64,000 nt of DNA from CAVXNB01 sp963763085 (GTDB lineage Bacteria > Actinomycetota > Acidimicrobiia > Acidimicrobiales > Bog-793): contig CAVXNB010000004.1 in the NCBI GenBank assembly GCA_963763085.1, positions 682,001 to 746,000 of the forward strand, in the 5' to 3' direction. Numbering within the stretch: position 1 is the stretch's first letter; each line of letters starts with the position of its first letter. Shown piece by piece: positions 37,155-44,986 of the stretch. A model generated the notes under the pieces. That model was not told the DNA's origin and made no database searches. It saw only the letters and a program-made list of their open reading frames with translations. Position numbers and translations under genes: made by a program.

Positions 37155-38349
37155 GTGGCTAATGCAACTGACATCCGGCCCTTCCATATCGAGTTTCCCG
37201 AAGAGGCACTAGAAGACTTGCGCAGTCGTATAAACGCCACCAGGTGGCCTGAGAGCGAGACGGTAACCGACGACTCGCAAGGTGTACCGATCGCGATAAT
37301 GCAAGAGCTGGCGCGCTACTGGGGCGAGACGTACGACTGGCATACAGCAGAGACGAAGCTCAATGCCCTACCGAACTTCATCACTGAGATCGATGGGCTC
37401 GACATTCATTTCATTCACGTCCGGTCACAGCACGAGGATGCGCTGCCGCTGATCGTCACACACGGGTGGCCCGGCTCGATCATCGAGCAGCTGAAGATCA
37501 TCGAGCCCCTCACCAACCCAACGGCCCACGGCGCGAGCGCACAGGACGCTTTTCATCTGGTAATCCCGTCATTGCCGGGACACGGCTTCTCGGCAAAACC
37601 GACCACCACCGGTTGGGACCCGTCCCGCATCGCCCGTGCTTGGGTCGTGCTGATGAAGCGGCTCGGCTACTCCCGGTTTGTGGCGCAGGGCGGCGACTGG
37701 GGAGCGGCTGTCACGCAGGATATGGGTCAGCAGGCCGCTCCCGAACTGCTCGGGATTCACTCCAACATGCCCGGGCACGGCCCCGCCGGAGGTGAGCGGC
37801 TACCTGCGTGGCGAGCCGCCACCGCCCGGTCTATCGGAGGACGAGCGGCGCGCATATGACCAGTTGAGCACGTTCTATGCGAAACACGTCGCCTACGCCC
37901 AGATCATGTCGACGCGTCCGCAGACGTTGTACGGACTCGCGGACTCGCCATTGACCTCGCGGCGTTTGCGATCGACCATGGCGACGGGACCGGCCAACCC
38001 GGTCTCATTGCGCAGGTCCTGGGAGGCGGCGGGGACGGCGATCTGACGCGAGATGACATTCTCGACAACCTCACGCTCTACTGGCTGACCAACACCGGGG
38101 TCTCGGCGGCCCGACTCTACTGGGAGAACAAGGCGCCGTTCTTCGACGCCAAGGACATCTCCATCCCGTTTGCGATCAGCGTCTTTCCCGGACGAGCTGT
38201 ATCAAGCACCCCGGAGTTGGGCCGAAAGGGCCTATCCCAACAACCTCATTCATTACAAGAGGCTCGACCGAGGAGGCCACTTCGCTGCCTGGGAGCAACC
38301 ACAACTCTTCTCAGAAGAGATGCGTGAGTCGTTCAGGTCCTTGCGATGA
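37155..38349 (+). pseudogene. Epoxide hydrolase family protein, broken by three frameshifts
   Basis: The N-terminal EHN domain (IRPFHIEFPEEALEDLRSRINATRWPE) and the hydrolase core (VTHGWPGSIIEQ, IPSLPGHGFS, nucleophile in AQGGDWGAAV) are intact to about 37780. The rest continues in other frames: VSGYLRGEPPPPGLSEDERRAYDQLSTFYAKH, then DLAAFAIDHGDG with LTLYWLTNTGVSAARLYWEN, and finally ELYQAPRSWAERAYPNNLIHYKRLDRGGHFAAWEQP, the last holding the catalytic His (GGHFAA). Shifts fall near 37780, 37945 and 38190; the last is one extra G in TTTCCCGGACG. The GTG start has AGGAG nine bases upstream. With three breaks it is probably not functional as written. Confidence 0.82.
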
Positions 38350-38419
38350 TCGGCGCCCGTCTCGGCATCGACAGGGCAATCGTCGATCCCATTAGCCTGC
38401 CGGTTGGCAGGAGAGGAGA

Positions 38420-38760
38420 TGGATGCGCTGCCCGGCGTGTGGAGGCGATACCCCCGATGGCAGGCGGTTCTGCAAGGACTGCGGCGGGCATTGGCCGCGT
38501 TGTGCTCATCGTGCGCCGCCGAGCTTTAGCTGGCAGCCGATTATGTGCTGACTGCGGAACGCCAGTGGAGCCGCGGCGACTTCAGCGTCCGCCCCCAACA
38601 GCGGCCGACGGCACCGTGGCCGCAGCCCCGCAGGCGACTCTCGATGCAGCCCTCGGTTCGCACATTTCCGCTCCTTCCACCGAGCTCCGTCACGTCTCGG
38701 TGCTGTTATGCGACCTTGTCGACTTCACACCGTTCTCGGAGAAGCACGACATAGACCCCC
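38420..38760 (+). pseudogene. Remnant of a zinc-ribbon/class III cyclase N-terminus
   Basis: From ATG 38420 the frame reads MRCPACGGDTPDGRRFCKDCGG, a zinc ribbon like that at the start of the cyclase at 15882-19433. After an internal stop the second ribbon (RLCADCGTPVEP) and the cyclase strand ELRHVSVLLCDLVDFTPFSEKHD appear in another frame. The cyclase ends there, about 20 residues into its domain. It is a truncated, frameshifted relic. Confidence 0.72.
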
Positions 38761-38831
38761 CCCTCCCTCGCGTGCTCGAGGGTAGCGCGATCGTGGTCGC
38801 GGCGCAAGGATGCCGCCGGAACGCGGCCAGC

Positions 38832-39658
38832 GTGCAGTGGAAGGATGGATCCATCTTCGAGCGCTTCACCGACCGGGCACGCCGGGTGCTGGTGCTGGCC
38901 CAGGAGGAAGCGCGCCTGCTCAACCACAGCTTCATCGGGACCGAGCACATCCTCCTCGGCCTGATCCACGAGGGTGAGGGGCTCGCCGCGAAGGCGCTCG
39001 AGTCGCTCGGCATCTCGCTCGAGGGGGTGCGGGAGAAGGTCGAGGAGACGATCGGGCCGGCCGGACCGGCGCCGACCGGGTCGCCGCCGTTCACCCCGCG
39101 GGCGAAGAAGGTGCTCGAGCTCTCGCTGCGGGAAGCGCTCCAGCTCGGCCACAACTACATCGGCACCGAGCACATGCTGCTCGGTCTGGTCCGCGAGGGC
39201 GAGGGCGTGGCCGCCCAGGTGCTCGTCAGCCTGGGCGCCGACCTGCCCGCGTGCGCCAGCAGGTCATCTAGCTCCTCTCCGGCTACCAGGGCGGCGAGGT
39301 ACGTGGCGAGCCACCGTTGTCCCCCATTGAGCACCAGTGGGCGGTCGAGCCAACTGCGGTGCCGATCGGCGACAGCTGGACAATCCACGTGGTTCGTGCC
39401 GGAAGGACGCCCGCCGTGTTCGCCGAGGCGTACCAGGCGCTGGCTGATCTGGTGTCGGGACATGGCGTCGACATCGACGAGTTGCTGATCAACTTCACAT
39501 CCATCGAGACTCACGCGGGCCCTGGACTGCGGCTTTGGGTTAGGCACGAGCTCCCAGGCGACCTGTCCTCTACGCGGAGCGAGGAAGCGGACGAAGCGAA
39601 CGACAACGAATCGCCGACCGTGAGGTTCAGCAGCCGAAGCACTGGACCGGGCGGTTGA
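38832..39658 (+). pseudogene. Clp N-terminal domain (ClpC-like) gene with disrupted C-terminal extension
   Basis: The stretch FERFTDRARRVLVLAQEEA...NHSFIGTEHILLGLIHEGEG...LESLGISLEGVR and its repeat FTPRAKKVLELSLREALQLGHNYIGTEHMLLGLVREGEG is the complete duplicated N-domain of ClpC. No AAA ATPase modules follow. Near 39247 the frame shifts by one base and the normal VRQQVIQLLSGYQG reads VRQQVI-stop-LLSGYQG. The same frame then continues as an unknown domain (SPIEHQWAVEPTAVPIGDSWTIHVVRAG) to 39658. It may be a stand-alone Clp adaptor-like gene that decayed, or a fragment of a moved clpC. GTG 38832 is a possible start. Confidence 0.7.
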
Positions 39659-39680
39659 CGCCAGGGCTTCCCTATCGCTT

Positions 39681-39750
39681 TGACCAGGAAGTCAGGTGGT
39701 AGTGGGCGGCCCGGCAGGATCGAACCTGCGACGTAGCGATTATGAGTCCT
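39681..39750 (-). repeat. Degenerate duplicate of the 3' half of tRNA(CAU)
   Basis: The sequence aligns, with small gaps, to the 3' half and downstream flank of the tRNA at 41669-41744 in the same orientation. Shared blocks include GATCGAACCTGCGAC, GATTATGAGTCC and CCGGCAGG, plus the flank TGACYAGGAAGT. The 5' half is absent and the acceptor stem is damaged (GGGCGGCCCGG for GGGCCCGG), so it cannot be a tRNA. Position and orientation fit a displaced att site. Confidence 0.72.
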
Positions 39751-39785
39751 CGTGGAAGCGTCCCGATCGTCAGTGCTGTAAATGA

Positions 39786-39797
39786 TACACTTGTGTT
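39786..39797 (+). promoter_or_regulatory. -10 and possible operator of the HTH gene
   Basis: TACACT (39786-39791) is 6 bases before the ATG at 39798, again a leaderless arrangement. It overlaps the small dyad ACAC-TT-GTGT (39787-39796), a plausible site for autoregulation by the HTH protein. Confidence 0.5.
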
Positions 39798-40149
39798 ATG
39801 GCACAATCGTCTCATATCCCCTCGCCGGCGGCAGCCCTCTTGCAGCTGGCTCGGATCAAGAGCGGCCTGAGCCAAGGACAACTGAGCGAACGCGCAGGGG
39901 TTGCCAGCCACCATGATCTCGGCCTACGAGCGCGGCCGTCGGCAGCCGACGGTTCCGACTCTCATGCGGCTGTTGAAGGCCGCGGGATTCGACCTAAGCA
40001 TGCATCTTGTCCAGAGCGACCCCCATGACGATGTGCTGGCCGAGCTTGATGCTCGGCGCGGTCCGAGGGAGCGCCGTCGCAGAGATCGACAGATCGAGGC
40101 ATGGCGAGCCGCAGAGCCTGTCGCGGTCCAGAGTGGCTCCTCTCGATGA
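39798..40149 (+). CDS. XRE-type HTH protein, apparent frameshift; antitoxin-like
   Basis: The helix-turn-helix starts LLQLARIKSGLSQGQLSERAGVA in one frame and continues TMISAYERGRRQPTVPTLMRLLKAAGF in another; one extra C in GCCAGCCACC near 39910 explains the break. The rest is a charged tail ending at 40149. Repaired, the protein is about 116 residues, a Cro/C1-type DNA-binding domain plus C-terminal arm. Its stop overlaps the ATG of the nucleotidyltransferase gene (ATGA), the usual order for an HTH antitoxin followed by its partner. Confidence 0.72.
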
Positions 40150-40661
40150 AAGAGTCCCTCAACGCAGCCGCCATCGTCGATGTCCTCAACCGCCACGGTG
40201 TCAGGTATGTCGTGATCGGCGCGTTCGCTGCGATCGCGCAGCAAGCACCCATTCCTGCCACTAGGGACATCGATCTGACTCCCGACTCGTCACTGGAGAA
40301 CCTCACCCGACTCTCGGCGGCCCTCAAGGAGCTCGGAGCCCGTATTCGCACCGGTGCTGTCGATGGGGGGCTCCCCTTCGACCACGATGCCCGCTCTCTC
40401 GCAACATCCTCGGTTTGGAATCTGATCTGCCACTACGGTGAGTTCGATATCTCGTTCGTCCCGAGTGGCATTCCAGGCGGATACGACGAACTCGTCGTGA
40501 AGGCCCATCGAATGAGGGTTGACACCGTCGACGTCTTGGTGGCCGACCTGGGCGACGTCATTCGCTCCAAAGAGGCGGCCGGACGACCCAAAGACATCCA
40601 GGTGCTCCCGATCCTCTATCGATTCGACCGTCAGCGTCAGGAGGTTGACCCTTCCGGCTGA
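40146..40661 (+). CDS. Nucleotidyltransferase-fold protein, possible toxin partner
   Basis: A 171-residue protein with VDVLNRHGVRYVVIGAFAAIAQ and ATRDIDLTPDSS, the G-x-A/F...D-I-D pattern of DNA-polymerase-beta-like nucleotidyltransferases, followed by SLENLTRLSAALKELGARIR. A third acidic residue is probably in GEFDISFVPSG. The family includes small toxins that modify tRNA and proteins of unknown role. Start ATG 40146 overlaps the HTH stop. I infer a toxin-antitoxin-like pair from this coupling; no activity is proven. Confidence 0.72.
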   Translation: MKESLNAAAIVDVLNRHGVRYVVIGAFAAIAQQAPIPATRDIDLTPDSSLENLTRLSAALKELGARIRTGAVDGGLPFDHDARSLATSSVWNLICHYGEFDISFVPSGIPGGYDELVVKAHRMRVDTVDVLVADLGDVIRSKEAAGRPKDIQVLPILYRFDRQRQEVDPSG

Positions 40662-40886
40662 CAACCACCAACAGGAGGAGCCCCGACAGGGCAGTCACGC
40701 TCAACAACCAACCGCCCGAAAACTGATCCCTTTCACCGGGCGGGTTCAAGGGTAGATCCGCGCATTCAGAATTCGGGCGGCGACGGCGCCCACCCGCGGA
40801 GTTGAACAGCGATATGATCGATCAACAGGCTGCACTATCCGGACCCGATCAAGCGAAAACGGCATTTCACCGCGGTGGACCTAAAC

Positions 40887-41393
40887 ATGATTAAGGTCAA
40901 GGCAAAGGTTCGAATTCCGGCACCGCCGAGCGAAGTATTCTCATTTTTGTGTGACCCCTATCGCATGGCCCTCACCAATGTAAGTTACAAACTGGATGAG
41001 GTGACAGATCTGCCAGGGGGAATGCGTGGAACACGCTTGAAGTCAACGAGACCAGACGGGGTTGTCATGAATGTAGAGAGCGAAACCATCGAAGGGATTC
41101 CCGATTCCAAGGTCGTGATCCGCAGTCGGATCTCGCCCTACCGGGGAGGGCACATGGAAATGCTCGTCACTCGGACGCTCGATCCTGTACCGGAGGGCAC
41201 CCTTCTGACAAGCATCAGGGAATGCCGTGTCCGGCCGTGGTACATGGGACATATCGCCTCGGCTCGGGAGTACGTGGCGATGAGGTCGGAACTTCAAAGG
41301 GGCGTCTATAGGATCCGAGACACTATTGTCCGCACTTCGGGGCAGCAGCCGGTAGCAACGGAACGCGATAGCGCTGAGCGCCCTGACTACTGA
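40887..41393 (+). CDS. SRPBCC-fold protein
   Basis: A 168-residue START/SRPBCC-like protein: KVKAKVRIPAPPSEVFSFLCDPYRM is the usual N-terminal strand-helix pair, then the long beta-sheet LKSTRPDGVVMNVESETIEGIPDSKVVIRSRISPY. Ligands for this fold are small hydrophobic molecules. The surrounding 40750-41100 region is visibly AT-richer than the rest of the window and codon choice differs (AAA, ATT, TTC mixtures), suggesting recent transfer. GTG 40875 is an alternative start. Confidence 0.7.
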   Translation: MIKVKAKVRIPAPPSEVFSFLCDPYRMALTNVSYKLDEVTDLPGGMRGTRLKSTRPDGVVMNVESETIEGIPDSKVVIRSRISPYRGGHMEMLVTRTLDPVPEGTLLTSIRECRVRPWYMGHIASAREYVAMRSELQRGVYRIRDTIVRTSGQQPVATERDSAERPDY

Positions 41394-41668
41394 AGGCGCA
41401 GCACAGCTCACTTCAGATGGGCCGACAATGTCGCTCCCCCGTGGAACGTGGGTGACCGAGCGCGGAAGCAAGGTATCGGCGCCACCCGTTTCTATAGGAC
41501 GCCCTGACGGTGCCATGACCGTACGAGAGTGGGAGATGGCCCGCCCAAGCTCGACCCGAAAATCCGACACAGTCTGTGGCAGACAAGCGAATCTAGGCGA
41601 CCGGCGAGGACTGCGCCTAGCAGGTTGCGCAGTAGTGGCAGCGATAGGCCTCTGACTAGGAAGTTGGT

Positions 41669-41744
41669 TGGTGGGCCCGGCAGGGATCGAACCTGCGACC
41701 CAGGGATTATGAGTCCCCTGCTCTGACCACTGAGCTACGGGCCC
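41669..41744 (-). tRNA. tRNA with anticodon CAU (Ile2 or elongator Met)
   Basis: A complete cloverleaf reads GGGCCCGTAGCTCAGTGG at the 5' end, an anticodon loop CTCATAA, a T-arm GCAGGTTCGATCCCTGC and an acceptor 3' strand CGGGCCC, with CCA encoded (41669-41671). The CAU anticodon fits methionine or lysidine-modified isoleucine. The C4-G69 and C5-G68 pairs used by TilS are present and the sequence near the anticodon resembles bacterial Ile2, so I slightly favour Ile2. A partial duplicate lies at 39681-39750. Confidence 0.93.
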
Positions 41745-41766
41745 TACAGGCAATCTCTCCGACGGC

Positions 41767-42315
41767 TCAGCCGATTGCTACTCCATTGGACAAGGCCTTG
41801 CCCGGCTGGAGGAAGACCTGAATCAGCAGGATGACGATTCCGATGAGCAGCCCCGCTGCCACGACGGCGACAATGCGCCATCCGACCAACCCGGCGCGCC
41901 GACCGGCCACGAATCCCCAGTATCCGAGAGATGCCGTCCCGAGCCACAGGGTGACGCGAATGGCTTCACTCAGGGAAAAGTTGAAAGCGTAGAGGAGCGA
42001 CACCACAGCGAGCGGAGGCACGCAAAGCAAGAGGAACGGTGCCTGGATCAGAACGATACCGCCCCACTCCCGACGAGTCAGAATACGACCGACCTCGACG
42101 TGCCGGGCCATGACCGCCGAGAAGACATGGGCAATGAACATCGCCAATACGGGCCCGAAGATGATGCCGACCACGTTCACCAACTTCAGGTGTTCCCAGC
42201 CGTCGTAGATGATGAGCACGCTCATCAAAGTGATCGTGGTGTAGACGATGCGGTCCACGAGAACTGGCTGGTTCAGTCGGTCCAGCCCTCTCTCAGCATC
42301 CAGCGGTGCGGTCAA
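41767..42315 (-). CDS. Four-helix membrane protein, unknown
   Basis: A 182-residue protein with four hydrophobic helices (IVYTTITLMSVLIIYDGW, VVGIIFGPVLAMFIAHVF, IVLIQAPFLLLCVPPLAVVSLLYAF, IVAVVAAGLLIGIVILLIQVF). No family is recognised. Its TTG start overlaps the DUF1254 stop (TTGA), so the two are coupled and probably work together in the membrane. Confidence 0.65.
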   Translation of the reverse strand: MTAPLDAERGLDRLNQPVLVDRIVYTTITLMSVLIIYDGWEHLKLVNVVGIIFGPVLAMFIAHVFSAVMARHVEVGRILTRREWGGIVLIQAPFLLLCVPPLAVVSLLYAFNFSLSEAIRVTLWLGTASLGYWGFVAGRRAGLVGWRIVAVVAAGLLIGIVILLIQVFLQPGKALSNGVAIG

Positions 42316-43874
42316 ATCGGTTCGATCTCGCTCGGTCGCCAGGACTTGTCGAAGAACGAGGGCATCGGATTGTAGAGCCGCAAGATGGCGAAGTAGCCCT
42401 TTCCCGGGACGGTCTGTAGCCAGTTGTTCTCCTCGCCATTCGGGGCGGTCGGGCCGAAATAGATTTCCGTCGAACCATCGGGACTCGCCTGCACCTTCCC
42501 CGATTGGCTACCTAGGTCGGGTTTCGGTTGCCCGGTCTGGAGCATGGAGCGGGTCTGGCGGTCGTAGAGCACCACCGACCAGAACCTGCTCTGTGGGATG
42601 TCGGGCGGAAGCGTTAGTCGGTAGTTGAGCGCCCCATCGAGGTACTCGCCGGTTCCGTCCCGCATGGCCATGAGGTACTGCGACCCCATCCCGGAGAGCA
42701 ACATACACATAGCGGGCGTGATACCCGTGTAGGGGTAGAAGAAGGCGATCCTGGCATTGATCTTCCGGGCACCGTCACTCGGACTGGGCAAGACACCCTG
42801 GGGCGTGACCTGCGGGGGTGGGCTGAGGAAGTCGTAGCCGCCGACGAACAGCATGTTCCACCACTGCGAGCCTGGGTAGAACGCGTACCCCACATCCGGG
42901 CGGGGATCCATAGCGACCGTCCGGGCGGTGGCGTTGCCGATGACGACGGCATCTTGCAGGATCTTCTGCATCCGCTCATCGGGGTCGAATGGCTTGCCTT
43001 TGGTGATGCCGACGGAGTCCAACAGACCGAGAACCTCGGGGTCGCCCGCCCCGGCAGGCTCGTCCTGGACCAGGCGGTCAATGAGGTTCCAGTATCCAAA
43101 GTCGTTGGGCGGGATGGTGTTGAACGACACCCTCGATCCCTCGATGAAGACGGTTTCCGGCTTGGGTTGTGGTGGCGCCAGTGGCGCGTGTCCCGCCAGG
43201 AAGCTCGCCACGGCCGTTCCCTGGCCGCCGGGCACATAGGGGTAGACCTTGACGCCGTTCCGGATGGCGTAGGCGGGCATCGTGGGGTCGTTGTCAATCA
43301 TGAACGCCCGCCCGAAGGCCACTACCGTGGAGGTCCTAGTGTGCGACACGTGGAAGCCGCTGTCCGGCAACGGCCCCTCGTAGCCGGGTCCGACCAACAG
43401 GTAGCGGCCACCTTCTCCCCGGTCCGGTCCAGACAGGCCGAGGTCGGTCACCCACCCGAACCACATGTCATCGACAGCACCAAGGATGCCGGTCGGCGGT
43501 CCAAGCGCGGGTAGCTCCACCACCATCGGGCCTTTGTTCAAGTCCACGAAGGTGATGAAGTAGACGGTGTCGCAGTTGGCAGTAAGGAAGAGTGACGCCG
43601 AGTCCATCAGGTCGGAGTAGAGGAGGACGGCGTTGTCCTCGACCCCGAGGCCCTTGAAGCCCTCGTGCATTGCCGCCAAGGAAGCACCGGGGAAGGCCCC
43701 GATGAACGCCTCGACTCCGTGTATGAAGTCCAGGTGGTCGTAGAGCAGCGCGGCTGTGGCGTCTGACGGCGCGCCGTAGGTGAACTGAAGCGTCCCCAGC
43801 CGACTCTGAACCTGGTCAGGGGTCGAAATGGATGCCAGAACCTCTGGCGATACCCCATCGGTTCGATCGCTCAT
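42312..43874 (-). CDS. DUF1254/DUF1214 domain protein
   Basis: A 520-residue protein with the N-terminal DUF1254 region (YDHLDFIHGVEAFIGAFPG..., NCDTVYFITFVDLNKGPMVVELP) and the C-terminal DUF1214 region (RFWSVVLYDRQTRSMLQ..., NWLQTVPGKGYFAILRLYNP). Members are common in proteobacteria and actinobacteria; their biochemical role is unknown. There is no clear signal peptide. I start at ATG 43874 because GGAGAG lies about 9 bases upstream and the domain begins just after; the frame could extend to 43928. Confidence 0.87.
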   Translation of the reverse strand: MSDRTDGVSPEVLASISTPDQVQSRLGTLQFTYGAPSDATAALLYDHLDFIHGVEAFIGAFPGASLAAMHEGFKGLGVEDNAVLLYSDLMDSASLFLTANCDTVYFITFVDLNKGPMVVELPALGPPTGILGAVDDMWFGWVTDLGLSGPDRGEGGRYLLVGPGYEGPLPDSGFHVSHTRTSTVVAFGRAFMIDNDPTMPAYAIRNGVKVYPYVPGGQGTAVASFLAGHAPLAPPQPKPETVFIEGSRVSFNTIPPNDFGYWNLIDRLVQDEPAGAGDPEVLGLLDSVGITKGKPFDPDERMQKILQDAVVIGNATARTVAMDPRPDVGYAFYPGSQWWNMLFVGGYDFLSPPPQVTPQGVLPSPSDGARKINARIAFFYPYTGITPAMCMLLSGMGSQYLMAMRDGTGEYLDGALNYRLTLPPDIPQSRFWSVVLYDRQTRSMLQTGQPKPDLGSQSGKVQASPDGSTEIYFGPTAPNGEENNWLQTVPGKGYFAILRLYNPMPSFFDKSWRPSEIEPI

Positions 43875-44158
43875 CAGGCGCTCTCCGCTTCGTTCAGCTC
43901 GGCCTCTGCCAAAGCTACTCCCGATCAAACGAATGAAGCCCGGCCGGTTCTCAGTCGCTGCGGTTGATTCGGCCGACCCGGGGTCTCGAACATCGCTGTT
44001 TACCCGGGTCGGCGAACGGTCGTGAACACCGCCATCTACCAGGACATACGTTGTGATTCCTACATCGGTGCGGAGCCGGAACGGGTTGTGTCCGCCTCCT
44101 CACCTACGACTCTCCCATGCCTGCAGGTGCCAAGCACGGGTCCTGGCTTCGGACCCTG

Positions 44159-44758
44159 CTACCAACGCTCCTCAGGGTCCAAGAGAACCACGGTCGTCTC
44201 GGCGCGGCGCGCCCCTGGGAGCGCGACGGAGAGTTCCTCCCGGTAACGGGCGAGCAGGGACGGCTCGTGGAGCGGCGCCGGTTCCACCTGCTCGGCCCAG
44301 AAGAGACTGAGGAACCTTGCAGGGTCGACCGTCAGCCCCCACCAGCCGGGCCTGTCGCCGGCCATCGGCCCGACCCAGAGAGCGCCGCAGTCGAGCATGG
44401 GGAGATACTCGTGCGTCAAGGTATGGATGACGTCCTCTTGTACCGGAAGCCAGGTGGTGAAGTCAGGGTTGGTTACGTCCAGGTACTCCCAACGGCGAGT
44501 GGAGGGATTCACGGAGAGGAAGGCGCCGGCTGGGTTCCTGCCGCCGGGCACGTCCTCGCCGGGATGGAATCCGGGTTGGGTCCCAGCTCCGGGGAAGCAG
44601 CAGAGCGCCGGACGGTCGAAGGCGGGCAGGCGGCGGAAGAGCAGGCATTCGTTCGAGCTGACTTCCTGAAGTCGATCGATTGCGGCCGTTGCGGGCCGGC
44701 TCTTTCGTGCTCGCCGAGCCCGTGCTCGTCGGGAATGGATACGTTTGTGCTTTGCCAT
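44159..44758 (-). CDS. Hypothetical protein with basic N-terminus
   Basis: A 199-residue protein. The first 30 residues are very basic (KHKRIHSRRARARRARKSR), then a soluble domain with LLFRRLPAF, FLSVNPSTRRWEYLDVTNPDF, and GWWGLTVDPARFLSLFW. No family is recognised. ATG 44758 has GGAGG about 9 bases upstream. Of the bases between it and the DUF1254 gene (43875-44158) I see no further gene. Confidence 0.55.
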   Translation of the reverse strand: MAKHKRIHSRRARARRARKSRPATAAIDRLQEVSSNECLLFRRLPAFDRPALCCFPGAGTQPGFHPGEDVPGGRNPAGAFLSVNPSTRRWEYLDVTNPDFTTWLPVQEDVIHTLTHEYLPMLDCGALWVGPMAGDRPGWWGLTVDPARFLSLFWAEQVEPAPLHEPSLLARYREELSVALPGARRAETTVVLLDPEERW

Positions 44759-44986
44759 TTGGTAGCACCTCCCTCGTAGGTACTGCCCACGGCCCCGGCG
44801 CCAACAGGGTGCGGGGACCTCTCGTGCCACGGTAGTGCGGCGCGTGCCTCTTCGGCCAGGGAGACGTGCACCTCGAGCGAACCGGATTGCCTATTCCTGT
44901 CTTTGCTCCGGCGTGGCAGTCTGTCGATGCCTTGCCACCCAGCAGGGATTACCCGACCAGAGGACCTGCGCGATTTCCAGAGAGGA

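Noticed and set aside
39681..39750. A second functional tRNA gene
   Set aside because: Only the 3' half aligns; acceptor and D arm are missing.
41428..41655. Short open frame before the tRNA(CAU)
   Set aside because: No ribosome binding site or motif.
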